Source: Oasisia sp. SBJ-2009 (lineage: Eukaryota; Annelida; Polychaeta; Sabellida; Siboglinidae). Taken from it: a stretch of DNA of 64,000 nucleotides. The notes beneath the pieces are model-generated. The model did not search any database. It was not told the DNA's origin and was given only the letters and a program-made list of their open reading frames with translations. This document shows, piece after piece, positions 12,001 to 27,000 of the stretch. Each line of letters begins with the position of its first letter. Within the stretch, counting starts at the first letter, position 1. Both the position numbers and the translations under genes were made by a program. The DNA is taken from NCBI GenBank assembly GCA_964017155.1, contig OZ024858.1, forward strand, positions 22,863,157 to 22,927,156. Direction: 5' to 3'.

Positions 12001-15000
12001 CTCCTTCTCCGTGTCCTCCCCCTCATCATCATCATCCTCCGTACCATTCACTTGACTGTGACAAACATACACATCAGGGTTAGTCTTATCAGGGTCCGTA
12101 CACATCCAGACATTTAAAATTCAAGGCTATTCAAGACTTTTAAAGGTTATTTGAAAAAGAAATTCAAGGCTGTTTTAACGACATATGTACTTTTAAGCAC
12201 AGTAAATGAAGTTAACATTACAAATTTAAAGAAATAAAATAGAAAACAATGGCACCGAATACAATGAAATGCAGATTGACCAATGTGCATGAGTTATTTT
12301 TGTGCAGTCTTTTCCTTTTCTGGCTCTTATTCATCATAACAATTGAGTCAAAATAATATTTTATTGACCACAATTAAATTCAAGACTTTTCAAGACTAGT
12401 TTGTAAATTCTAGAATGTCAAGGTCTTGAATTTGGTCCATTCAAATTCAAGGCTTTTCAAGACTTTCAAGGCCCCGTACGGACCCTGTCTTGTAGAGTGG
12501 AGTATCTAGTCCTCATGACTGCCCACAGCACCCTATGCCTCATTCCCTCACACTATTTCAATGAAACACTAAATCAAATTATCTGGGAAGATTTCAGAAT
12601 TAAACATATAGCCAGTTAGCCACCCACATCTGTAGCCAGGTACTCATTTACAGAACCAGACGACCTGGAGCACAATACATTGTAAGGTTTGAAACAGCAG
12701 CAAGGAGATTCACACCTGGATTCTTTCAACAGAGAATGTTGCACTAACCAATGCACCATACCCCAATGGTGTCAACAGGCTACTTGTTCTTTTTATCATC
12801 TAATCACGCCACACAATATAAACAATACCTGTTATAACATGCTGACTCTGTCTGTTTAAACTTTCCTTGCAATTGTCACATTATTGTTTACACGTATACA
12901 CAAATAATGAACAGACAACCTCCCGTTAAACAATTCACCATGACCTTGTGTGTTTATGTTTTCTAGCCTTCTATATTTATTTATGTTTTTATTAGTCTGT
13001 CTTTATGCACTTTTATATAACGTACAGTTAATTTGTTTTAGTTAAACATCTGGGTAATTATTTTTAAGAACATGTTATCATGTACATGTAAAGCGCCCTG
13101 AATAGTTTTTAAACTAGATTTGGCGCTATGTAAGTTTATTTATTTATATTTATTTACAACAACTCACTTTGTCTGTCCGCCTCCGTCCTTCTGCCTCTGT
13201 TCCTTCTCCTGTTTCTCCTTCTTCTTCTTCCGTCTCTTCTCCCGCTTGCGTGCGGCCGCGGCCCGCTTGCTCTCCTCGCGACTCCGCTCCTGGTCGATCT
13301 CCTCCAGCAGGATGGACGCGTTCTTGTTCGCCTCGGCCGCCTGGCGGTCCTTCGCACTCACGATGATGTCCATACATTGGTTGCATTTTTTCAGCAACTC
13401 CTGTCAACAGCAGACGGACACCGTAGTGACAAGGACACCGTAGTGACAAGGACACCGTAGTGACAAGGACAAAGGGAAGTAAATATGCGGCTCTGTATCC
13501 AGGCCTTGGGACCATAGCTTTATGCAGAGACGCGTCCACCCATCATTTGGACGGTTGAAAACGAATATCGACGGGTAGAAATATGGGTGGACGGGTAAAA
13601 ATTGAAGGAGACCATAGATATTGTTAGTTATGCCTTGAAAAAACTGGAGCAAAGCTGAAGTCATAATGTATAAGATGCAATGTCCTTCTCAAATGAAAAC
13701 ATTAAATCAATACTTGTGGTAGTACAAAAATATCATACAAACTAACAGTTGAATTTTTAAACTTAATATTTACTGTGGCAGTTTTTTTTTATAAATAGAC
13801 ATAGTTTTATATAACTGTCAGTTAAATGCATTTAGATAAACAGTAACTTATGACAACTTGAAGCTTGTTTTCATAAATTATGTTAAACTTGGCATGATAA
13901 CATGAGTAGAGTAAGATTCTAATAAGATCACTATACAACACATGATAACTAGAGTGTACTAAAGTAATCCTTACACCATAATTAGAGTGCACTCCTCACA
14001 TAAGATCCATACACCATCACATTCACATAACAAAGGAATAACGTAATAATTAGAGTGCACTCAAGTAAGATCCTTACACCATAACTAGAGTGCACTCCTC
14101 ACATAAGATCCATACACCATCACATTGACATAACAAAGGAATAACGTAATAATTAGAGTGCACTCAAGTAAGATCCTTACACCATAACTAGAGTGCACTC
14201 CTGAAAGATCCATATACCATGACATAATAGTGATAACTTGTTAACTAAGTGCACTTGAGTAAGATCATTACACCATAACAAAAGTGCACTCTTCATTTAA
14301 GATCCTTAAGCCTTTACATGATCCCACTTGAAGATTACAGTGCACTAAAGTAAGCCCCTTACACGATTACATGGTAACTAGATCGCATTCACGTCTTTAC
14401 ACAATTCCAAGAATAACACAGGAAGATTAGAGAGCACTCACCCAAAGTCCTTATCTCATTACTGACACACTGTGACATATGTACTTGGTGACAGTTTTAT
14501 GACTGTGAATTTGTGTGCATATTCAGAATCTAACCATTGAGTGTGCGCTGTGGATTTAGTAGCAGTTCATGCTTTTGATGATCCTATATTTGGATTCAGG
14601 AACATTGGACAGCTAGAATGTTATGATTACATGACTCCATGGGAATGCTTAGGCAGTCATTAGGATTGCTCTGAAACAGATCTGCTGGGCAATAGTATGA
14701 GATCCAAATGATGTGGTAAGTTGTAGCAAACGAAAACCCACTACCACACCTACAGGCACACGATCTGAGTCCATTTATAATATTTGATATACTGTGCTGT
14801 GTCTGATTCAAAACTTGATATCATTGAGTGTGACATTCTATCCAGTTTATTACTGGCCTCGGTAATAGATCAATATGACATGAGAGGTGTAGCACAGGTG
14901 GTTTCATATAACCACAGACAGGTAGATAGGATTTTTGTGTAATTTTTTTTCTGTCCTAAGCAGACAGGGTTTTATTGAATATCTATGTATTACATTTTTG

Positions 15001-18000
15001 CCAGACTGCCACCTCCATTGAACGTTTTATTTGTTCATTTAATAGTGAACAAATAAAATGTTCACCATTTTGAATAAGCACTCCCAAATGTATAAACAAT
15101 GCAAACTATTACTGGGCACAGGTACACATATTGCAAATACATGTTCAGTATGTTTTCTGTTATGCAATTGGTAGAAAAAATTATTTGTGCACAGGCAGGG
15201 CTAAATAAAATGTTTAAAAGACATGAGATAACCTTAATTTAACAAATATTAATAAACTTTCAAATTGTTTATGCTTTTAACGTTCTCAAGTCTCCACCTG
15301 TTGCCCAGAAAACAGTAACCTGGATGATACACTCAAAAACATTATCTGGTTAACATTATTTCTTACAGAGAGATTCATTACCCAAATCAATCGGAATGGT
15401 TTTGAGAAAACAACCTCTGAAGATTTAATTACATTAATTACTTGACAGCAGTAAGCCTGATGTATAAATAAAGGTGATTTAGAAGAATGCACTTTTTATA
15501 AATTTGATCTTTATTGAACAAATAGTTCCTGGTTCTCAGAGCCAACCAAACCAGAAATATATCACTGTGACGATACGGCAATGCACATGTCTCTTACCCA
15601 AATACCACAGCCCATAAACATGTAATCACTAATGTGGGTTAATTCACTGGTCATGACTCACAGCCCATGTAAACAGAAGCTAATATCCTGGCCTTGCCCA
15701 CGCTGTGTTGACTCACAATTTATCTACGAGGCTTGTAAATTACTCACCAATTATTAACTCACTGCACATAGTAAACCAACCTTTCAGTTCATACATTTTA
15801 GCAGCTTTTTCTAATTTAGCGTTTCTTTGCGCTACCATTTTAATATGTTCTACTTAATCAAAGAGTTCACATAAAAGAAGACAAGTTTGAATAAAAAAAC
15901 AATGTTATTATAAATAAATGATAACCATTCTACAACGCAGATTTTATCACTACGTGTACACTAAAATGTACAAAGACAATAACTATAATTAAAACTGAAT
16001 TATTAATGTACATGTGTTTCTGTTGCTAAAAAATTGCATGGTACATTCGTCACAGAAATCAATACGTTTCTATTGGTTTTACTGCATTAATCATTTAATG
16101 TATCTTTGTTAGATAATCTGCATTTTGTTCATTAGGAAAATAAATTTCTCATGTCCCACTCAATTGCGCGTGCTAGCCCTACATTCCCACTGCTGTTTAC
16201 ACAACTGTGTATTACTACTATTACTTGAACAAACAAAAGGCATAAACACTGTCACTGTCACTGTTGCCAGCCTAGTGCTGGTTTACACAGCAAACCTACT
16301 CTCACTATCCATGCCAATACAGTGTGTCATGTCACGATACACGTTGCCATGGCAACCACTCTAGGCAGCATCTGGGGTCAGCAGGTGAAACCAGCAGCTC
16401 ACATTTCTGGGGTGACTAGGTAGGTTTGATTAATGGGTGGGTCCTTTCTACCAAACAAGTCACACTTCATGTTTTTCAGTTAAAAACGAACACGTATCTT
16501 AAATTGTTTGTTTATTTTTAACTGGTTATTTTTGTAACTTTAATTAATTACATGTCAGTATACAACATTGACGCGCACTGACTCCATATACACTTTGATA
16601 TAAAGTACAACATATACTTTGATATAAAGTACAATATGGTAGAGATAGCTGACCTACATAACCAGGCATGGTCGTGACATTTACTCATGCCCATGTGCAG
16701 TGTCTCGCACACAGACATGTTGTAATAAATGACACTGTCACATGCAGACGTCAACCTCTGGCCACCTGGTGATACTTATCAATTGTCTCCTCACTTTCTG
16801 TGACACCTTTACCTGTCACCTATTCTGTTTCCGCTGCGCCTACAGGCACAGTTTATGCATGTGTCTGTGCGCACTAAGTTTTATAGGGCATCCTTTTAGG
16901 GCTGATGCCTGGCTTGCCTCAACTGTCTAACAGTCACACTGGCTTTACAACTGACTGCCCTAGCAAGTTAGTCACCAATCTATTTATAACTCTACTAATG
17001 TTTACAATGAAGTTTCCCTGACATCAGGGAAGAGGGAAACTGGCCTTCGAAACGGTGATCCAATCTATCTTTCCCAACTTCCCGTGACAAACACAATATA
17101 CAACTTGTGAGGGCAACTAGGTGTACCTGACAGTTTATGTTAGGAAAAGCCTGCTGGGTCTCCAGTGCCAGGTATATCCAGATCCATATGTACTAAAATT
17201 ATTTACAGCTGTTGTGTCACTTAGATGGCAGACCCTAGAATCACTAGAGTTATGTAGCCCAAGGTTTGTTTCCAGGGACAGTCCCTCAGACTGGCTATGG
17301 TGAGACCCTGGCTAGGTATCTACGTGGCAATACAGGGAGACTACTAAACTGGGTCATAAAATGTGATCCTTTACACATGTTAAGCATTTGAGTTTTGTTC
17401 CAAGCCAACAGCTAAGGCCAATCACCCTTCCCCCCTAAACCCACTATCATACTTCCTGTCTCTCCCAGTAAAAGTCACAAGTAATTGAGCTAATTGCTAG
17501 AGGTCTGCTCCAGTGATGACTCTGGTCCCCCCTCAGGGGGTTGACACAGCCACAACCGCCTGGGCAGATGTAACAATGGCGGGAAACACAACAAGACCCC
17601 CAGCAGCTTCCCCAGCAGTCGGGGAAAATGGCCTTTCACTGTGGATTTGGTCAGGATGGGGGGAACAAACTAGGAATCGAGTGGCTGGCTTTTGTCCCCT
17701 TCTCAAGAGAGACATCTGGAGTAATTGTGACTGCTAGCTGTGGTAATGTATGCGTGTAGACACAGTGCCGCCCACCCAGACACCAGACCGGGCCCAGCGG
17801 CACAATCAACAAAACTCCACCAACCTTCTCCCTTGACAGGTAGCTGAAGATTTCTTTCACTTTGATGCTAATCATCGAGTAAATCCACAAGCCAGGAGCC
17901 TGGCACACACAAGGGTCTGGCTACATCCGAGGAATACATGAGACACAGGGCAGAATCCATCCACACACCAGCCACTAGCTGCTCTTTGTTACATGTGTCA

Positions 18001-21000
18001 CTGTATGTCAATACACAGCCGGCATTTGTGGAGGGAAACCCGTTCATGCTGTGCTATTTGCATATGAAAACAGGTAAGTGTCATGCCGGGCCGGTCCACT
18101 TTCCACCGGAAGGGGTGCTGGGTGGCACTGACATGTGTCTCCTATCAAGTGCATAGAACAGGGCCTCATACGGAGCCCTGTTATTAGGCTGATATATATG
18201 TTGTACACAGTGTGGTGTAATGGCACATCAATCAGTCTGTGTTTGCTGGTAGACAGGGTGGAGAGAGACAGGAGTTCTGCTGGGCAGTGAAAGTGTATTC
18301 GCCCTGTCTCACGCCTTGCATACCAGCACTATGAGGGGGGCCCCTATGAGGTCAGGTCAAAGTGCCCCCCTGGTCTCACACAGGTTGAGTAGTGACTAAA
18401 TAGGTCAGTCTGGCTCCCACCTTGCATCTCCCTGAGTCTGACTACACTCCCATCTTGCACCTACACCTCTGAGGGAGAGCAAGGGATGGGCTGGAGGACT
18501 GACATGTGGACCTGGCTGACTTGGTGGGGAATCGTGGACTAGCTGGGACTCAATGGGAACACTGGTTTAGCTGGGGACTCTATTATTATGGGAAACAGCA
18601 GACTTGTTGAAGGACTTAGATCATGACATTTTCCAATTTACTAGTATTTTGTGTATGTACCAGTTATGCATATGAAAAACCCAGTTACATATGTACTAAT
18701 TGTTTAAGCCGACTGTGGCCCTCGTCAATTTTCATGATATGCAATTACACCAAAATATATACAGAAACGGAACTTAAGAGTTTCCGGTGAAATACAGGCT
18801 TAGTTATGCCTATCTTAGCCATTTCTGTAGCACCATTGAATATGGTCTGTTTTATGACACACAAAATTCTGATTGTGTTATTGCGAAAATAAATTCAAGC
18901 TAAAATCCAACACAACTGATGGTATCTGAAAACTACCAGGTAAGTCCTGTTACAGAAAGACCAAAAGAGCATTGGGATTTAAAATGAAAAACATTCCCAT
19001 AACGGAACAACAGGACTCGTGCTAGGGTCTACTGGTGGTATACGACCTAAGTAATGAAACAAGCTCTATGACATTTGTCAGTTATGCATTCAGGTAGCCA
19101 CGGCAGAGATGAAAGGAGAGAGAAGATTGACAGCTATAATAATCGTGTGCACTGGAGCAGTTTACCTATTGCAGTGCAACTCAGTGAAGCAAGCCGACAG
19201 TCTCACACAGATAACTCATGACATCAACTGTATCAAGGCCTGCACTTAAACACACAATAATCTATTATGCTAAAGAATTTGGTTACTGGGTGAATAATAA
19301 AAAATTCAAAATCCTTTTTTTCGTCCTCGCCATTGCTATTTATCGCCAATAGTAAGCAGTGTGTGCCTCACATCACCCACTGTGGCCACATGTGCTGCAT
19401 CACAGTTAATATGCAATAGTTTATGGCATTTATGGACTCGTATAACTTGCTAGAAGATATTTTCCTAATGTTTGGAATTTGCACAACAAATATTATAATT
19501 TCAAAGAAACAGTTTTTTAAGCCTAGATATATATATTTTCATATTCAGAAGCCTTGTCTTCATACATCATTATACAATATGGTAACTTAAAATAGTAAAA
19601 TCATTAATGCAACATATTTATTTTTAAACCTACAAAACACGTTTGACATCTGTAGGTTAATTAATTTATGCAGTTTTATGTAAAATTACCAAGAGCATTT
19701 GACCACAAGTGCACTGTGTACATTCCTGTAGTTTTTATTATTATTATCAGGTTGTGGCAGAGGGTTTTTGACAGTCTCATCTGTTACTTCTCAGTTAGTC
19801 TAAGTTGTAAATACTTTCGTCATAATGTGTACTAATCATTTTCCTGAAGTTAAAATTAACCAGTTATTAATCAGCAAGTTCAGTGCTTGGTAACATATAC
19901 AACCAGTTTTTGTCAGTATTAATTGCCATGTTCCTAAGTTAAATACAACCTACTCCATACATAGCTTATCCAGAAATGCCATTAGCAATTATGATTTATG
20001 ACTGGTAATTATATATCCGTCATGCTGCACTGAGAACTGGAATGGAATATATTAGGTGCATGTTTGAATTGCATCATCATTCTAGGACTAACATAACATT
20101 AGTGCTGTAGGCAAGAGTCAAAGGAAATAGTCACAGGATGTTCTTTAGATTAAAACATTTGTGGCAGTTTCTTTGGAATTCATCTTACAAAATGACTGTT
20201 GAATTCTCTATGAAAATGTGTAAAACTGTTTTATCAAAGTACAGTTTTCAGATAAATTATATTAACTTTACTTCCACCACTTTGATTGTAACTTGTTCCT
20301 GCCGATTAGTAAAATATTTTTAACTTGGCTAGACCGTGCATGACAGACGGTGAGACAGCCCTGAAAGTAGGCCTGGAAGACAAGCCCTGGCACGAGCCCT
20401 TGTTTACATGACTGAGTCCAGCTCATGCACGCAAGGTGCGGCACAGTGATACATGCGGTTAAAAAGAGGGAATTTGCAGCCAGTCGCCCATGGCTAATGC
20501 CACCAGAAATAGAACAAGACTGAGGCACGCGTCAGCTGTGAGGTGTAAATACTGAGTATCTAGGGTAGTATTTGACATCCGAGTAAGACAAAGGCAATAC
20601 ACCTCAACACACATCTGGGGAGGTGCTTTACCGACACCTGGCAGGTGCCTTGCAACCAACAACAGTTCTTCCAGTGTCTAGGTAAGACAAATAGTCCTCT
20701 TCCTAAGTGTAACTTCCCCACATTGGCACCAGCATGGTTTGAAGATGTTTCCAATTATACTACTCAAAATTTGCTAAGGATCACACAATGTTTGTAATGG
20801 AACAATTTTGAGATGGCGCCATCCAGAGACTCATTGGAAGCATGAGATGCCATTGCCAGGCTGTGATTGCATCACGTGGGTCACACACAAGCTACTGACA
20901 GTTGTTGCAGCTGGTAATTGATCTGTTTGGGACATTTTCATGACTTGGAGTAACATTCTGAAACCTCCATTTTTGGGGGGTCTGGGGAAACCTCCATTTT

Positions 21001-24000
21001 TGGAGTTCTGCTTCTTTGATGACAGAACGCGTGTTACCTGTTGTTCACATTTGGTATATAGCAATGGAATTCAGGAAATAAACATGTCCTTGAATACATG
21101 CCGTTTTTAGTTTTTGTGTGATACACATGCCGTAAAATATAATACCGCTCTAAATAGTGATCCCTAGCAAAATGTGAGTAGTATATAAAATGTACGTGTC
21201 GTCTCACATCACAAGCAGTAAGTGAGAACTGTTGACCATGCCTGCTGACATACATTTGGAATTGTGAATAAACTGACTAACGGCATCATCTCGATGATAC
21301 ACTAACACCAGAAAATGCTATTTAAAAACCAACCCTGTCTGAAGGAACAACACTCATCGCAGCAGACTGTTTAGTTGCATACAAGCTAGTGCATGTTTAC
21401 TGATAAACTGTTACAGATTTGACAGTACATATCACATGTTTATCATTTCTTGCTACACTTCCCATTTCCAGAGCAACACAAAATATGGCTACTTCACATT
21501 TAGTAACATTCAAGTGGAACACAATATCACATTCATAACTGTTGATGCTACAAAAGTTAAAGAAAACTTTGTTATAATACCATACATTTAAACTTCTTTG
21601 ACAAACATTCGAACACCTTGCAATTTCTATGCAATGGGTAGTTTTTCACAAAGATCAACCATTATCTATAGCCTGATTTATACAGCTAAATGTATTGATT
21701 CAATGCGGATTGAACAAAACTGCTAAGCTTTGACACGTTAGCTAGATGATTACAAATCAGATTCTTTCAATTTGAAAGGGTGATGTTCTAAAAACAATAC
21801 CACTACTACCTTTAATGTTCATACTTAAGAAGAAATCTACATCTGGAATACCCAAAGTCGTTTTAAATACCAGGTTTTATTAGTAATTTTAAACAAGTCA
21901 GAGCAGTAACACATGTTGTAGAAGTATCAATTGCCATAGAAATACCAATAGTCATTGACTTCCGTTTTCTTGTCTGTTGAGAAATAACAAGTATCATAGT
22001 AGAGATATACCAAAGAAATAACAATAATCATAGTAGAGATATACCAAGTGCCATAAAGAAGAAATAACAAGTATCATAATAGAGATATACCAAAGAAATA
22101 ACAATAATCATAGTAGAGATATACCAAGTGCCATAAAGAAGAAATAACAAGTATCATAATAGAGATATACCAAAGAAATAACAATAATCATAGTAGAGAT
22201 ATACCAAGTGCCATAAAGAAGAAATAACAAGTATCATAGTAGAGATATATATATACCAAAGAAATAACAATAATCATAGTAGAGATATACCAAGTGCCAT
22301 AAAGAAGAAATAACAATAATCATAGTAGAGATATACCAAAGAAATAACAATAATCATAGTAGAGATATACCAAGTGCCATAAAGAAGAATTAACAAGTAT
22401 CATAGTAGAGATATACCAAGTGCCGTAGAGAAGAAATAACAAGTATCATAGTAGAGATATACCAAGTGCCATAAAGAAGAAATAACAAGTATCATAGTAG
22501 AGATATACCAAAGAAATAACAATAATCATAGTAGAGATATACCAAGTGCCATAAAGAAGAAATAACAAGTATCATAATAGAGATATACCAAAGAAATAAC
22601 AATAATCATAGTAGAGATATACCAAGTGCCATAAAGAAGAAATAACAAGTATCATAGTAGAGATATATATATACCAAAGAAATAACAATAATCATAGAGA
22701 TATACCAAAGAAATAACAATAATCATAGTAGAGATATACCAAGTGCCATAAAGAAGAAAAAACAAGTATCATAGTAGAGATATACCAAGTGCCGTAGAGA
22801 AGAAATAACAAGAATCATAGCAGAGATATACCAAGTGCCATAAAGAAGAAATAACAAGTATCATAGTAGAGATATACCAAGTGCCATAAAGAAGAAATAA
22901 CAAGTATCATAGTAGATATACACCAAGTGCCATAAAGAAGAAATAACAAGAATCATAGCAGAGGTATACCAAGTGCCATCAAGAAGAAATAATAAGTATC
23001 ATACTAGAGATATACCAAGTGTCATAATTTATAAAGAACAAATAAGTTTCAATGAGAAGTGCAATTATCACAGAAAAGTACCAACACCTTAGAGAAGTAT
23101 CATGTGTCAGAGAGAAATACCAAGTGTTAAAGAGACAGACCAAATGTCATATAGAAAATACCAAGGGTCATAGAGAAGTATCAAGTGTCAGAGAGAAATA
23201 CCAAGTGTTTTACAGAAGGATCAAGTGTCGTGTAGAAAATACCAAGTGTTATAGAGAAGTATCAAGTGTCAGAGAGAAATACCAAGTGTTTTACAGAAGG
23301 ACCTAGTGTCGTAGAGAAACAGCAAGTGTCATAGAGAAGTATCAAGTGTCAGAGAGAAATAACAAGTGTTTTACAGAAGGAACCAAGCGTCGTAGAGAAA
23401 TACCAAGTGTCTTAGAGAAGTATCAAGTGTCAGAGAGAAAACCAAGTGTCTTAGAGAACAAGTGTCAGAGAGAAATACCAAGTGTTTTACAGAAGGACCA
23501 AGTGTTGTAGAGAAATACCAAGTGTCATAGAAAAGTATCAAGTGTCACAGAGAAATAACAAGGGTCTTAGGAAAGTACCAAGTGTTGTAGTGAAACACCG
23601 AGTGTCTCAGAAGTGTACCAAGTGTTGTAGTGAAACAGCAAATGTCATAAAGAAGAAATAAGTGGCGATGAGAAGTTCAATTGTCAGAGAAGTACCACAT
23701 GTCACAGTGATATGCCAAGCACTATAGAGAAAGATCAAGTGTCACACAGAAGTAACATGCGTCTTAGCGTAGAAGTACGTGCCGTAGAGAAATGATGTGT
23801 TACCTTGTCGGTGACAGTGGCGATGTATCGCACACACTCCTGGTCTGACGGGAACTGCATGACGTGCTTGACGAGCCACTTGACGACCTTCACATGACCC
23901 TTGCGGAAGGCGGCCATTAGACACGACACCTTGCGGTTGTCCTGACTGTCCACGTCAGCTCCTGCGTTGACCAGTAGATGGACAACTTCAGCATGGCCAC

Positions 24001-27000
24001 CTGGAAGGGGCAAACCAAACAGGTGACATAGGATGACACAGCAGGGACAAAATAAGACTTTTGTAACAACTGATGACACTTACATGACAGAAACTCAGAC
24101 TCTTATTAGATGCTTTAAATATCTTAGTTAGTTTTAACACAGTAATTTGAAGAGGACAGAGCAGAAAAAATCTAATTGCTGAGTTTCTGTAAGTGTAGGC
24201 CATGTCCAGCCATGTATAAGAACCTCTCTACGAAGATCATAGTTACGTACAATTGTTTGAAAGTGCCCTCTCTACGAAGATCATAGTTACGTACAATTGT
24301 TTGAAAGTGCTCTGCACCATATCAAATTTATTGTTACTCTTTACAATACATACAAATCAAATCAAGGCAATAACATATAACATAAAGAAACCTATAAGGG
24401 AAGAATATTATATAATGTTATATTCCCTTGCATGTTTTTAACAACTGTACCAAATCTTCGTCAAACATGGTTAAATTTATTACCATCTTTTTTTATTTTT
24501 TAAATAATTACATCAGACACATTACTGTAATTACCTGTATTCGGAAAAAAATAATAATTACATTCCGAGCTTTTGGAGAACAGACATGACCAAAAATATC
24601 TGGATGTCAAAATATTCTAAATAATAGATGTCAAAAAATATGAAACATAAAATAACTATATTTGTAGAATTGTCGGGTGTCCGAAACACAGTATTTAAGT
24701 ATATAATCACTGCCGTATCATGAACCAGCAGTGAGAATATTGTATGCTCACCATTGCATGCCAGCCACAGAGGAGAGTTTCCCTTCTTGTTCTTCACGTC
24801 TATGGCAGCTCCTCTGCACAAACAAAACAAACATAGTCGGTCAAGTAGGAGACGCTTCACATGCGACTTGGTCAACCAGATCCAATGTAGGACATCTGCA
24901 CAATCACTATCACAATGGTAACGGATGATCGAAAAATAACAATGTAAAACATCAAGCACAATTTCTGTCATTGGTAGGGTGATTGGTTTGTTGTTTAGTA
25001 TGGTGCGTCATGTATTTTCCTCCAAAAATAGTACTAAATACTCCTAGACACATCTGAAAACTGACCTATACGGTACTGAACACCACCTAGACTGAACAGA
25101 ACACTCATCTAGACACAACCAAACACTCACCTAGAGTAAACACCAACCGAGACACAACCAAGACACAACCAATTACCCACCTAGACAGAACAAAACACCA
25201 ACCTTGACACAACCTAGATACAACCAATCACCCACATAGACACAACCAATCACCCACCTAGACACAACCAATCACCCACACAGACACAACCAATCACCCA
25301 CACAGACACAACCAATCACCCACACAGACACAACCAACCACCCACACAGACACAACCAATCACCCACACAGACACAACCAATCACCCACACAGACACAAA
25401 CAATCACCCACACAGACACAACCAATCACCCACCTAGATACAACCAATCACCCACACAGACACAACCAATCACCCACCTAGACACAACCAATCACCCACT
25501 TAGACACAACCAATGACCCACCTAGACACAACCAATCACCCACTTAGACACAACCAATCACCCACCTAGATACAACCAATCACCCACCTATACACAACCA
25601 ACCACCCACCTATACACAACCAACCACCCACACAGACACAACCAATCACCCACCTAGACACAACCAATCACCCACCTATACACAACCAACCACCCACACA
25701 GACACAACCAATCACCCACACAGACACAACCAATCACCCACACAGACACAACCAATCACCCACACAGACACAACCAATCACCCACCTAGACACAACCAAT
25801 CACCCACCTAGACACAACCAATCACCCACCTAGACACAACCAACCACCCACACAGACACAACCAATCACCCACACAGACACAACCAATCACCCACCTAGA
25901 CACAACCAATCACCCACACAGACACAACCAATCACCCACCTAGACACAACCAATCACCCACACAGACACAACCAATCACCCACCTAGACAGAAGCAGGTC
26001 GACAAATCGATTGTGTCCCTTGTCTGCGGCGATGGTGAGTGCTGTGTCGCGGGACGAGGGCACAGGAGGGGCGTTCACATCCGCCCCCTTCTCCAGCAAC
26101 ACACGCCCCACTTCCACGTAGCCACCAGAGGCCGCCTCCATCAGCGGCGTCAACCCCGTTTTTGCGCGGTGCTCAATGTTGGCCCGTCGGTCAACGAGAA
26201 GACTGACCACCTCGTGGCGACCTTGGAAGCACGCTAGCGTCAAGGCTGTATTGCGATTTGTCTCGATCTGAAAACAGAATATACACGAGTCATGGACTGC
26301 TGAAAGAAGCTCCTCACAATACACATTTTTGATGAAGATTACTATTTAGAATATGTACTTAACTCATGCTGTCACAAAATTTAAGTTCTCACAAAGATTT
26401 TTTAAATATAAAACTTTCCCATGGACTATTACTGCAATTTGGATTTTTTAAATCATAATCGTTAGTAATCATGCTACACCAAAATTAATCTAAACTCTCT
26501 CCAAATCAACTTCAATTAAAATGCAACACATCACTTGCATGTTTATCAAGTGCCAGTAACTCTGTGCAACTAACACACTGCGTACCTGCGCGTTGATGTC
26601 GCTGCCCATGTCCAGGAGGAGTTTGACAGCGTTTGTGTGGCCGTTCATGGCTGCCAACATGAGGGGGGATATGCCCAGCTTACTGCCCGTCCGAGAGTTG
26701 ATCTCGGCGCCATGACTCAACAGGAGCTTGATGATGTTTACGTAGCCACCAGAGGCCGCCAGCGACAGGGGTGTGTAGTCGGAGACGTTGCGGTGCTCCT
26801 TGTTCGCACCACGCGCCAGCAACAACTCAACCACCTACAGACACAAACAGTGGTTGTATCTCTTATAGCTTGGTTATATGTTGACAGCTGTATATTCTAT
26901 ATATTCAACAATCTAACCGACACACATGTGAAATATAAAACCTGTGTTTTTAACTTTTCAGTTAATGCGAAACCGTTTATTTCAGAATGGTAAACTCATG

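Noticed and set aside
17513..17737. Possible exon in the GC-richer part of the 10.4-kb intron
   Set aside because: Short frames on both strands, no conserved motif, and exons 21 and 22 already join in phase with contiguous family sequence.
22000..23306. Plus-strand ORF of 84 codons at 23052-23306
   Set aside because: A periodic translation of the minisatellite (repeats of REVSSVREKYQV).
25080..25983. CRISPR-like array
   Set aside because: Animal intron, contiguous units without unique spacers; it is a minisatellite. The same holds for the 54-, 68- and 40-bp arrays.
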